Notes under the pieces: model-generated
Database searches by the model: none
What the model was told of the DNA's origin: nothing
The model's input: the letters and a program-made list of their open reading frames with translations, nothing else
In this document: positions 37,501 through 64,000 of the stretch, piece by piece
How positions within the stretch are numbered: the first letter of the stretch is position 1
How the letters are laid out: each line of letters opens with the position of its first letter
Assembly: GCA_905221605.1 (NCBI GenBank)
Contig: CAJNDS010002070.1
Location: forward strand, 47,501-111,500
Direction: 5' to 3'
DNA: 64,000 nt
Origin: Symbiodinium natans
Lineage: Eukaryota > Sar > Dinophyceae > Suessiales > Symbiodiniaceae
Position numbers and translations under genes: made by a program

Positions 37501-39176
37501 TTTGGGCTTAGGGCTTAGGGAAGTTTAGGGTTGAGGGTTGTTGTTGGCCTTGAGGGTTTATGGATTAGGAAACCCTAAACCCTAAACCCTAAACCCTAAA
37601 CCCTAAACCCTAAACCCTAAACCCTAAACCCTAAACCCTAAACCCTAAACCCTAAACCCTAAACCCTAAACCCTATCCCTAAACCCTAAACCCTAAACCC
37701 TAAACCCTAAACCCTAAACCCTAAACCCTAAACCCTAAACCCTAAACCCTATCCCTAAACCCTAAACCCTAAACCCTAAACCCTAAACGGTCTAAGAGCA
37801 CTATGAGACCCCTCGCAGGCCCGAGGGCTCCCCGCAGAAGGGGATCAACAACTGGAACGCCTCGCCGGAAGGAGGTGCGGGTTTAGGGTTTAGGGTTTAG
37901 GGTTTAGGGTTTAGGGTTTAGGGTTCAGGGTTCAGGGTTCAGGGTTTAGGGTTTTTAGAGTTTTAGGGTTTAGGGTTTATAGAGTTTAGGGTTTAGGGTT
38001 TTGTAGAGAGTCTGGGGTTCATGGAGTTTAGGGAGTTTAGGGTTTAGAGGTTTAGCGGCCCTTGTTGTTCTCACATATGGCCACTTACTGGGGAAGGGGT
38101 CGAAAGGAAGCCAGCTGCTCGAGAGCAGCTGACCCGTGCAGTGTCTCAAGCTGCGTGCGGAGGTACGTGAATCTTCCTTAGCCTGTCGTCGAACTTGAAA
38201 AACCCTAAACCCTAAACCCTAAACCCTAAACCCTAAACCCTAAACCCTAAACCCTAAACCCTAAACCCTAAACCCTAAACCCTAAACCCTAAACCCTAAA
38301 CCCTAAACCCTAAACCCTAAACCCAGCCTTTTTGGGCTTTCTGGTTTGGTCAGAATCATAGAAAGGTGGTTGGCACCGGGGGCCCTTACTATGGTCGCGT
38401 GCCCTTTGTTTGCAGGGATCCGAGGTATGGGCCCTTCTTGTGTAGTGTAAATAAGGGTTACGCAACAAGGGACCCAAGTTAAGGGCCATACTCGGAAACC
38501 CACACCCCCAAAAACCCAAAACCCCAAAAAGCCTGACCCTAAACCCAAAACCCAAAACCCAAACCCTAAACCCTAAACCCTAAACCCTAAACCCTAAACC
38601 CTAAACCATAGAACCGTAGGCCCTGTCTCGAGAACGAAAGTCAATTTGCTGCGTCGCTAAGCGGGCATGAAGATGCTGACGATCCCTCACCATTAGAGGG
38701 TGCTGATGCTTGCGCATAGGCCCTAAATTTGCTCAAGCAATACTCCGATGCATCGCAAGAACATGCAGGACTCGAACGCGATCACGCGAGGGATGGGGCG
38801 GCACCTGCTTCGGAAATGCCACCTTCTCCTGCTGCTCTACGCATGCGGCACGCGGACCCTTGCTACGAAGCTCCAGGCTATGTAGCGTGGCAGGGTGGCG
38901 CGACAGGCCCTTCTAGAACACATCAGTCTCTCTGTTTTTGCGTGCGTGTGGGAGTGAGTTTGCGGTCTCTCAAATCCGAAGACCCTAAGACCCAGAAACC
39001 TTGATACCCCAAGACCCAGAAGCCCTAGACCCAGAAACCCTAGCACCCTAACACCCAGAACCCTAAAACCCCAAATCCCAAAACCCAGAACCCTAAACCC
39101 AAAACCCGAAACCCCAACTCCCAAATCCCAAAAAACAGAGCCTAAACCCAAAACCCAAAACCCTCAACCCTCAGCC

Positions 39177-39264
<88 letters not shown>

Positions 39265-42200
39265 ACCCTGAACCCCTAACCCTAAACCCTGAACCCTGAA
39301 CCCTGAACCCTGAACCCTGAACCCTGAACCCTGAACCCTGAACCCTGAACCCTAAACCCTAAACCCTAAACCCTAAACCCTCCCCACAGCAGGCCAAGGT
39401 GGCGGCGGCGCCAAGCAGCCGTACCGGCCACCGGGGGCCAGGACTCTTTAGGGTTTAGGGGTTTAGGGGTTTAGGGGGTTAGGGGTTTGGGGGTTTGGGA
39501 GTTTGGGGTTTAGGGGTTTAGAGGTTTAGGGGTGTTTAGGGGTGTTTCGGGGTTTAGGGTTGAGGGGTGTAGGGGTTTAGGAGTTTGGGGTTTAGGGTTT
39601 AGGGGTGTAGGGGTTTAGAAGTTTGGGGGTTTTGGGGTTTAGGGGTTTCGGGGTTTAGGGGTTCAGGGGTTTAGGGGTTTAGGGGTTTGGGGTTGAGGGG
39701 TTTAGGGGTTAGGGGTGTTTAGGGGTGTTTAGGGGTGTTTAGGGGTGTTTAGGGGTGTTTAGGGGTGTTTAGGGGTGTTTAGGGGTTTAGGGGTTTGGGG
39801 GATGGGGGTTTTGGGGGTTTAGGAGTTTAGCGGTTTAGGTGTTTAGGGGTGTTTAGGGGTGTTTAGGGGTGTTTAGGGGTGTTTAGGGGTGTTTTGGGGT
39901 GTTTAGAGGTGTTTGGGGTGTTCAGGGGTGTTTAGGGGTGTTTACGGGTGTTTAGGGGTTTAGGGTTTAGGGGTGTCGGGGTTTAGGAGTTTGGGGTTTA
40001 GGGTTTAGGGGTGTAGGGGTTTAGGAGTTTGGGGGTTTGGGGGTTTAGGGGTTTCGGGGTTTAGGGGTTCAGGGGTTTAGGGGTTTCGGGGTTGAGGGGT
40101 TTAGGGGTTTAGGGGTGTTGGGGTGTTAGGGTGTGTTTAGGGGTTTGGGGGTTTTAGGGGTTTGGGGTTGGGGGTTTGGGGGTTAGGGTTTGGGGTTAGG
40201 GTGTTTAGGGGTGTTTAGGGGTGTTTAGTGGTTTAGGGGTGTTAGGGGTGTTTAGGGGTGTTGTAGGGGTGTTTAGGGGTGTTTAGGGGTGTTTAGGGGT
40301 GTTTAGGGGTTAGGGGTTTAGGGGTTTGGGGTTTGGGGGTTTCGGGGTTTCGGGGTTTGGGGGTGTAGGGGTTTTGGGGTTTTGGGGTTTTTAGGGGTTT
40401 TAGGGGTTTTAGGGGTTTGGGGGTTTGGGGGTTTGGGGGTTTGGGGGTTTCGGGGTTTCGGGGTTTCGGGGTTTCGGGGTTTAGGGGTTTAGGGGTTCAA
40501 AGTTGCGCGTTGGGGAAACCCTGGAGTATTACCCTCAAGGTTCGCGGTTCTTTGAGTTGCGCGTGCCCTCATCCGTGCATCGGCCTAGCGATACACCTTC
40601 CCTGCTCCAAACCCTAAACCCTAAACTCTAAACCCTCAGCTAAACCTAAACCTAAACCCTAAACCCTAAACCCTAAACCCTAAACCCTAAATCGCACGGG
40701 CGTGCAAATGGGGCTCATGTGAACCAAAATTTCATGCGTTGGGATGGGGAGGGTCTGGGGGCCTTTTGGTGCATGAGTGTTAAGCCCCGCGACCAAGCCA
40801 CCAACACCAAGAACGGCACACTTCTTGTAGTATGGTTACTGAGCTTCCAAGGCTTGTAGGAGGTTTTTCGTTTCAGTTTTCAGAGTTTGCGCAAGATGTA
40901 GTCAGGAGGGACTCAGAGCTGGTGTTTTCTTGTCAGCCCCAAACCCCCTGAGCCCTAAGCCCGGAAATCCTAGACCCCAAAAGCCCCCCCCCCCTGACGC
41001 ACAGCCCGAAGCCCTAAAACCCTAAAGTTGTTTAGGCCGCAAGTTTACCCTAAGACCTGACCCTAAACCCCAAAAAACCCTCGACCCAACCCTAAACCCT
41101 AAACCCTAAACCCTAAACCCTAAACCCTAAACCCTAAACCCTAAACCCTAAACCCTAAACCTTAAACCCTAAACCCCAAACCCTAAACCCTAAACCCTAA
41201 ACCCTAAACCCTAAACCCTAAACCCTAAACCCTAAACCCAGAAGCTGAAACCCGCTCTTGCAGGACGAGGGGCGACGGTGACAACGCCCGGGGCTGAGGA
41301 GCTTTCATAGGGTTTAGGGTTTAGGGTTTCTGGTTTAGTGTTTAGGGTTTAGGGTTTAGGGTTTCTGGTTTAGTGTTTAGGTTCAGTCTTTGGGGGTTCT
41401 ACTTTTTGGATCCTCCCAGAATTCTGGGTAATTACAGGGCTTAGGGACAAGGAAGACCTCGATCTTTTGTTAGGCCCTAAACCCTAGACCCTAAACCTTA
41501 AACCCGAAACCCTAAACCCTAAACCCAAAACCCCAAACCCCAAACCCTAAACCCTAAACCCTAAACCCCTCCCTTGCAACTCCAGGTCAACTTCATTCGC
41601 GACATCATGAACGACTTCGAGACCAACGGCCAAGGCTTCGCGCATGATCTCAAGGGTTCAGGGCCCAAAGCCCTGAACCCCAAAGTCGTGTAGGGTTTAG
41701 GGTTTAGGGTTTAGGGTTTAGGGTTTAGGGTTTAGGGTTTAGGGTTTAGGGTTTAGGGTTTAGGGTTTAGGGTTTAGGGTTTAGGGTTTAGGGTTTAGGG
41801 TTTAGGGTTTAGGGTTTAGGGTTTGGGGTTTAGGGTTTAAGCTTTTTTAACAAGGGTGAAGCGAGCTTTGCGGCGCCTGAGGGTTTAGGGGACACAGCTA
41901 GCCAGGGAGTTGGAATCCTAAACCCTAAACCCTAAACCCTAAACCCTAATCTCTAAACCCTAAACGCCCTAAACGCCCTAAACGCCCTAAACGCCCTAAA
42001 CGCCCTAAACGCCCTAAACGCCCTAAACGCCCTAAACGCCCTAAACGCCCTAAACGCCCTAAAACGCCCTAAACGCCCTAAACGCCCTAAACGCCCTAAA
42101 CGCCCTAAAGCGCCCAAACGCCCTAAACGCCCTACAAACGCCCTAAACGCCCTCTTCTCCTACCTCACGGCAGGCTAAAACTCGCTATCAGCCTAAACAG

Positions 42201-45200
42201 GCCCTAAACACACGGCTATTGTCGCAACCACTCCTGACCCTAAACTGACGGCCTACCCTAAACGCCCTAAACCCCCTAAACGCCCTAAACGCCCTAAACG
42301 CCCTAAACGCCCTAAACGCCCTAAACGCCCTAAACGCCCTAAACGCCCTAAACGCCCTAAACGCCCTAAACGCCCTAAACGCCCTAAACGCCCTAAACCC
42401 CAAAAACCCTAAACCCCAAACCCCAAACCCCAAACCCGAAACCCTAACCCTAAACCCTAAACCCTAAAGCCTAAACGCTAGGCTTGATGCCCCCCACCCC
42501 CCCAACGTCCCAGCCCTCACCCCGACTTTCGCGGCAGGTTGGGGCAATGCTGGCCCGGCCCTGACAGGAAAGGAGGCCGCCTTTAGGGTTCAGGGTTTCA
42601 GGGCATTTTTTGGGGTTTAGGGTTTGGGGTTTAGGGTTTGTGTGTTTCAGGGTTTCCGGGTGTCAGGGTTTCGGGTCCGGATTTTTAGTCGGGGAGTTGA
42701 TTTCTTTGAATTAAACTGTGCCTTTCTTGGGGGGGCTCGCAGAAGCAAGATTATACCTGTACTCACTTAGGCTCTCTCTCTCTCTTTTCTCTCGCTCTCT
42801 CTCTCTCTCTCTCTTTTTCCTCTTTCTCTTTCTCTTTCTATTTCCCCAGCTCTTTTCTCCATTCTTAATCTCATTACCTTTCTTTCTCCCGCTCTCTGTG
42901 GATCTCTCTCTCTCCCTCTCTCTCTCTCTCCTCAATATCTTCAGGGCCGTCCCTGGCAGTTGCAAAGTTCCGGGCTTCAGGGCTTCGGGACGAGCTGTTG
43001 GGAGGCTTTCTCTCATGCGTCCCCCGGCTGCTTTCTTAAACAGTACTGGCGCTGGCGGAGGCCCCTAAGCCCCAATCCCTAAAACCTTAACCCTAAACCC
43101 TAAACCCTAAACCCGAAACCCTACACCCTACGCCCTACACCCTAAACAGCCACATGAACCCCGTAAGCCCGGTAAGCCCTCACCCCCATACCCTTCCCCC
43201 CCTTGTCCCCTCCCTTTCTTTGTGGTACTTTACTGCAACTTTAGATCCTTACCTGTTTTGGGTTTATTGGGTTTCTTCTTAAGGCAGCTAAAAGTTTAAT
43301 TTATAGCTACCCTCCTGAGTGCAGCCAAGCCTTTGTCCGCAGGTGGGCGGCCACCACACGGACCTGACCGAGGCTGCTTAGGGTTTCGGGTTTAGGGTTT
43401 AGGGTTTGGGGTTTAGGGTTCGGGATTTAGGGTCTAGGGCTTAGGGCTTTGGACTTAAAGCTGTTGCCTGCGCGCACCTGGAGACACCCTTTCCGGACGC
43501 CCCTAAACCCAAACAGAAGTGCATGCCTCCTCAGTTGAGGTGCCTTCGCAGCAGAGGCACACATTCAGGACCAAGATCGAGAGCATCGCAAACGCACAAC
43601 GAAAGACACATAGAATTCTGACCCAGGGCCATCAACTGGGGGCCTGGGGCGTCCTTGAGTCTCCAACACCCAAATTCATCTCCGAGTGACAGCCCCTAGA
43701 CCCCCCCTAAACCCCCAAAGCCCCTAAACCTTCCTAAACCCTAAACCCTAAACCCTAAACCCTAAACCCTAAACCCTAAACCCTAAACCCTAAACCTTCT
43801 AAACCCCCTAAACCTAAAGTCCTGCTGAGGGCTCGCTACCAACACTTGAGAGCCCGAAGCTGTCCGAGCTTCGCGAGCGACCTGAGAGCACTGAACGTGC
43901 AGCCCAGGTAAAGCTGGGGCTGCTGGACGCTCTAAGGCAAGGTAAGGCCCACACTTGCCGTCAAGGCGGTCGAGCCTTTGAGTGTCAAAGGTAAAGACCC
44001 TAAACCCAAGACAATTGCCGGTGCACCCCGGCCCTCTTTCAAGACAATTGCCGGCCCCCCCAAGACAATTGCCGCTGCACCCTGCCCCCCAAGGCAATTG
44101 CCGGTGCACCCCGCCCCCCCCCCCCCCCCCCCCCCCCCCCAAGAGAACTGCCGGTGCACCCTGGTCGCCCCCACATTCTAAACCACCTAAACTCCCGGCC
44201 TGCCGTTTCCCGATCTTTCCGCTAAGTTTGCAACCAAGTTCGTTTGCAGGGAGAGACTTGCATGTTCCGGTATATTTGAGCTCGCAGAAGCATGGTGCGT
44301 TTTCCCCTCTTGACTTTGTCATAGTGGGGTAACATTTTTACATTTTCAAGCGTATTTAGACTCACTAAGGAATAGCAGTTAACATTTTTCATACTATCCC
44401 GACCATGAACTAGTAGACCGTAAACCCTCGGCCCTCAACCCTCAACCCCTAGATGAAACGCTGGCACTTAGCCCTCCAGGCACACGTGCGCGGGGACGGC
44501 GAGGTGCCGCAGCCGTTCACTACGCCGCGGCCCTGTGCACGACGAGGTTTAGGGAGGTTCCAAATTTAGATTCCCTAAGCCCTAAGCCCCAAGCCCTAAG
44601 CCCTAGGCCCTAGGCCCTAAACCCTAAACCCTAAACCCTAAACCCTAAACCCTAAACCCTAAACCCTAAACCCTACACCCTACACCCTACACCCTACACC
44701 CTACTCCCTAAACCCGACAGAGTTTGAGTAGGGACCGTTTTTGGAGGCCGCCCCCAAATGTAAACCCCAAACCTCACCCCTGAGTGTGCTTAGGGTTTAG
44801 GGTAATTAGGCTTGGTTTAGGGTTTAGGGTTTGGGGTTTAGGGTAATTCGGGTTAAGGGTTTAGGGTAATTAGGGTTTAGGGTTTATGGTTTGGGGTCCG
44901 GTCTGGAAGTTTCTGATTTTCGATCCTTCTGGATGGTGGCGTTCGGGCACTCCATTTTCTGCTCAAGCCTTCCGCATGCGCCTTGCTTGATACAAGAACC
45001 ACCTCAAAAGTAAACAATGATATTCCCTATATTGCCATGATAAGGAGTATTTGTTTTCTTTGGGGGGATCTTAAGCACTAAACCTAAACCCTAAAGCCTA
45101 AAGCCTAAAGCCTAAACCCTAAACCCTAAACCCTAAACCCTAAACCCTAAACCCTAAACCCTAAACCCTAAACCCTATACCCTATACCCTAAACCCTCGC

Positions 45201-46071
45201 CCTAAACCCTAAACCCTAAACCCTCGCCCTAAACCCTAAACCTTAAACCCTAAACCCTAAACCCTAAACCCTAAACCTAAACCCTAAGCTCTCCGCCCGA
45301 AGCCCTCTGCATGCGGCGGCCGCGCGTCGTTTGGGATGGGGGGGGCTCTTTCCGAAGGAGCCGGGGATACCGAAGCCTGGGGTTTAGGGTTTAGGGTTTA
45401 GGGTTTAGGGTTTAGGGTTTAGGGGGGTTTAGGGTTTAGGGTTTAGGGTTCAGGGCTTAGGGTTTAGGGTTTAGGGCTTAGGGTTTAGGGGTTAGGGGCC
45501 TGGGATACCCAAGCTTGGGGTCTTGGGTTGGCTCAAGGGGTCTAGTTATTTAGGGTTTAGTGTTAGGTTTTAGGGTTTAGAGTTTAGGGTTGCCCTAAAT
45601 CCGAACAGGCCTGAACTTCAGGTGTTGCGCGGCACCCTCTTGAACGGCACCCTCTTGAATCGTACGCTAAACCCTAAACCCTAAACCCTAAACCCTAAAC
45701 CCTAAACCCTAAACCCTAAACCCTAAACCCTAAACCCTAAACCCTAAACCCTAAACCCTAAACCCTAAAATCGGGATGTTCCCCCTTATGCTAGCAGTCC
45801 TTAATAGGCATTCCAATAGGGGGGGGGGGGGTGTAGTCCCTATTGATCAAGCAGGCCACAGGTCAACCCCTTCGGGCCTGGGTAGGCAACCGTTAACCTT
45901 TTTGGTTATATAGAATCCCACTATATATGTATATACATATATATATATATGTATATGTTTGGGGCTCATTAGGGTATCCAGTCCCTAAGACCCTAAACCC
46001 TGGAGCCCAAGACTCGACGTCACCGAGGCCTTCTGCAACGCATCCTGCGGCTCGAAACCTCTGAGCCCTAA
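31516..46071 (+). CDS. Hydrophilic protein of unknown function, 15 short exons in 14.6 kb
   Basis: Exons 31516-31554, 32791-32847, 35014-35083, 35571-35587, 35898-35934, 36601-36617, 36971-37035, 37819-37874, 39393-39441, 41264-41279, 41586-41655, 42538-42572, 43343-43372, 44480-44546 and 46028-46071 (TAA 46069-46071) sum to 669 nt, 222 residues, in one frame. Segments: MLAPAALAEFGRE, AYVPPHRRNAAAP, NSKEEEPSKNLFVNTAAG, ERWANIDDDEPLGLALGP, GINNWNASPEGG, QGGGGAKQPYRPPGAR, VNFIRDIMNDFETNGQGF, WGNAGPALTGK. The two R/YxPP motifs and the glycine run recall flexible regions of RNA-binding and translation proteins, but no domain is identifiable. Two exons are only 17 nt. If exon 41264 is not spliced at 41280 it reads into TGA at 41295-41297, giving a shorter protein ending there; the later exons would then belong to another transcript. 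The order of mid-gene exons is better supported than the first and last ones. Confidence 0.55.
32155..32339 (-). repeat. CCCTAAA tract
   Basis: About 185 bp of almost pure C-strand telomere repeat with two CTCTAAA units, in the first intron of the hydrophilic protein gene. Confidence 0.95.
32714..32788 (-). repeat. CCCTAAG variant tract
   Basis: Ten tandem units of CCCTAAG or CCTTAAG end two bases before the AG of exon 32791-32847. This shows local expansion of a single mutated telomere unit. Confidence 0.9.
33521..33632. mobile_element. MITE family 2, diverged copy
   Basis: GAATATGGTCCCTGAG, GTTCTGAAGTACGTGTATG and GGGCCCATATTGCG match the family in order, ending CGACTACCC. It lies in an intron. 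Confidence 0.65.
35984..36094. repeat. 111-bp dispersed repeat, copy 1
   Basis: It matches 43219-43329 over its full 111 bp with about ten differences. The last 60 bp (from CTTCTTAAGGCAGC to GTGCAGCCAAG) are identical. It lies in an intron of the hydrophilic protein gene. No inverted ends or coding capacity seen. Confidence 0.9.
37568..37790 (-). repeat. CCCTAAA tract
   Basis: About 220 bp of nearly pure C-strand repeat with two CCCTATC units spaced 77 bp apart, which suggests an internal duplication of the array. It is followed by exon 37819-37874. Confidence 0.95.
38340..38500. mobile_element. Possible MITE family 2, strongly diverged
   Basis: GTATGGGCCCTTCTTGTG, then GTAAATAAGGGTTACG and TTAAGGGCCATACTCGG match the middle and 3' part of the family. 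The 5' end is not recognisable. Confidence 0.4.
39163..39380 (-). repeat. Homogeneous CCCTCAA and CCCTGAA variant arrays
   Basis: About 14 units of CCCTCAA (39163-39270) are followed by about ten units of CCCTGAA (39285-39350) and then normal CCCTAAA. Each variant is internally uniform. The exon 39393-39441 follows directly. Confidence 0.95.
39446..40498 (+). repeat. 1-kb array of TTTAGGGG and GTGTTTAGGG variants
   Basis: A G-rich array of 8- and 10-bp variants of the telomere repeat, with long runs of GTGTTTAGGG (39712-39780, 39840-39960, 40200-40310) and TTTCGGGG. Higher-order blocks recur, for example around 39560-39700 and 39960-40110. It follows the donor of exon 39393-39441. Confidence 0.95.
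41693..41836 (+). repeat. TTTAGGG tract
   Basis: About 140 bp of nearly pure G-strand repeat just after the exon ending at 41655. Confidence 0.95.
41964..42400 (-). repeat. CGCCCTAAA 9-bp arrays
   Basis: Two arrays (41964-42150 and 42258-42400) of a 9-bp telomere derivative, separated by about 100 bp of unique sequence. Arginine/alanine/phenylalanine repeats in open frames here are artefacts. Confidence 0.95.
42770..42945. repeat. CT-rich microsatellite
   Basis: CTCTCT and TTTCTC runs cover about 175 bp of pyrimidine-only strand in an intron. Open frames through it are low-complexity serine/leucine or arginine/glutamate. Confidence 0.9.
43219..43329. repeat. 111-bp dispersed repeat, copy 2
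   Basis: Full-length partner of 35984-36094. It ends 13 bp before the acceptor of exon 43343-43372, so its 3' part forms the pyrimidine-poor end of that intron. Confidence 0.9.
44008..44160. repeat. Minisatellite of AATTGCCGGTGCACCC units with a C run
   Basis: Five units based on CAAGACAATTGCCGGTGCAC (44008, 44040, 44065, 44092 and 44141, approximate), spaced by variable C-rich linkers. The fourth linker is a run of about 25 C. It is in an intron. Confidence 0.85.
45773..45850. mobile_element. MITE family 1, 5' part
   Basis: GGGATGTTCCCCCTTATGCT, then GCAGTCCTTAATAGG and, after a G run, GTCCCTATTGATCAAG. The 3' inverted end is missing. It starts immediately after a 100-bp CCCTAAA tract. Confidence 0.7.
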
Positions 46072-46258
46072 AGGGTTGTACTGTTCGGGGCTCCGGGTGT
46101 GTTTACGCTACTCCCCAACCTCGTGACCAAACAGGGCCACACGTCCCAAGCCTTCTAGCCCCAAACCCTAAACCCTAAACCCTAAACCCTAAACCCTAGA
46201 CCCTGGGCAACACCTCACCCGGAAGTCTCCCCAATACGAGTTTGGGAGTCCCTTGGCT
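46072..46258. other. Short spacer between two tandem genes
   Basis: 187 bp, including a CCCTAAA tract at 46164-46204, between the proposed stop at 46071 and the proposed start at 46259. Close head-to-tail spacing fits the dinoflagellate pattern of co-oriented genes. Confidence 0.45.
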
Positions 46259-63989
<17,731 letters not shown>

Positions 63990-64000
63990 GCCCAAAGCCC

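Noticed and set aside
42188-42433. Repeated arginine/alanine/phenylalanine protein
   Set aside because: It comes from the CGCCCTAAA array; a 9-bp unit keeps any frame open.
45538-45548. Spliced-leader relic (TTGGCTCAAGG)
   Set aside because: Only about ten bases match the 3' end of the dinoflagellate leader, with no upstream match and no retroposed gene next to it.

Overview
This looks like nuclear DNA of a dinoflagellate. The evidence is Arabidopsis-type telomere repeats (TTTAGGG/CCCTAAA) throughout, genes all on one strand, very short exons, and introns with GC and GA as well as GT 5' splice sites followed by AG|G at the 3' end. The organism call is inference; the repeats and splice patterns are read directly from the sequence.

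Almost no long open frame here is a gene. Telomere-like repeats occur in hundreds of tracts on both strands and make up much of every intron and spacer. Coding exons of 17-102 nt sit between them. Joining unique islands by reading phase and the AG|G rule gives five spliced plus-strand genes and one intronless gene. In order they are: a 2OG-Fe(II) oxygenase-like gene (last six exons, 3806-5966); an aldo/keto reductase (13 exons, 9415-20610); an intronless ORF of unknown function (about 22104-22826); a small membrane protein (23821-30379); a hydrophilic protein of unknown function (31516-46071); and a polytopic membrane protein (about 46259-63989). The last two are only 187 bp apart. All genes run the same way, as in the unidirectional gene arrays known from dinoflagellates. 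The gene products have no obvious common pathway.

Spacers and introns also hold several short inverted-repeat element families, a cluster of 22-bp palindromes around an ACTATT microsatellite, G-rich elements, minisatellites, a 0.68-kb CAA repeat and tracts of mutated telomere repeats (CCCTCAA, CCCTGAA, CCCTAGA, CGCCCTAAA, CCCCCTAAA and others).

The most interesting signal is that the telomere tracts appear to be inserted sequences that created introns. A 42-bp intron at 63507-63548 is almost pure TTTAGGG and is flanked by a perfect 16-bp direct repeat. Other introns are flanked by 8- and 9-bp repeats. A non-coding inverted-repeat element at 50022-50297 is split by a telomeric insert flanked by a near-perfect 16-bp repeat. 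TTTAGGG also carries ready-made splice signals (TTTAG|GG acceptor, G|GTTTAG donor). All gene models come from manual reading, without transcript data.
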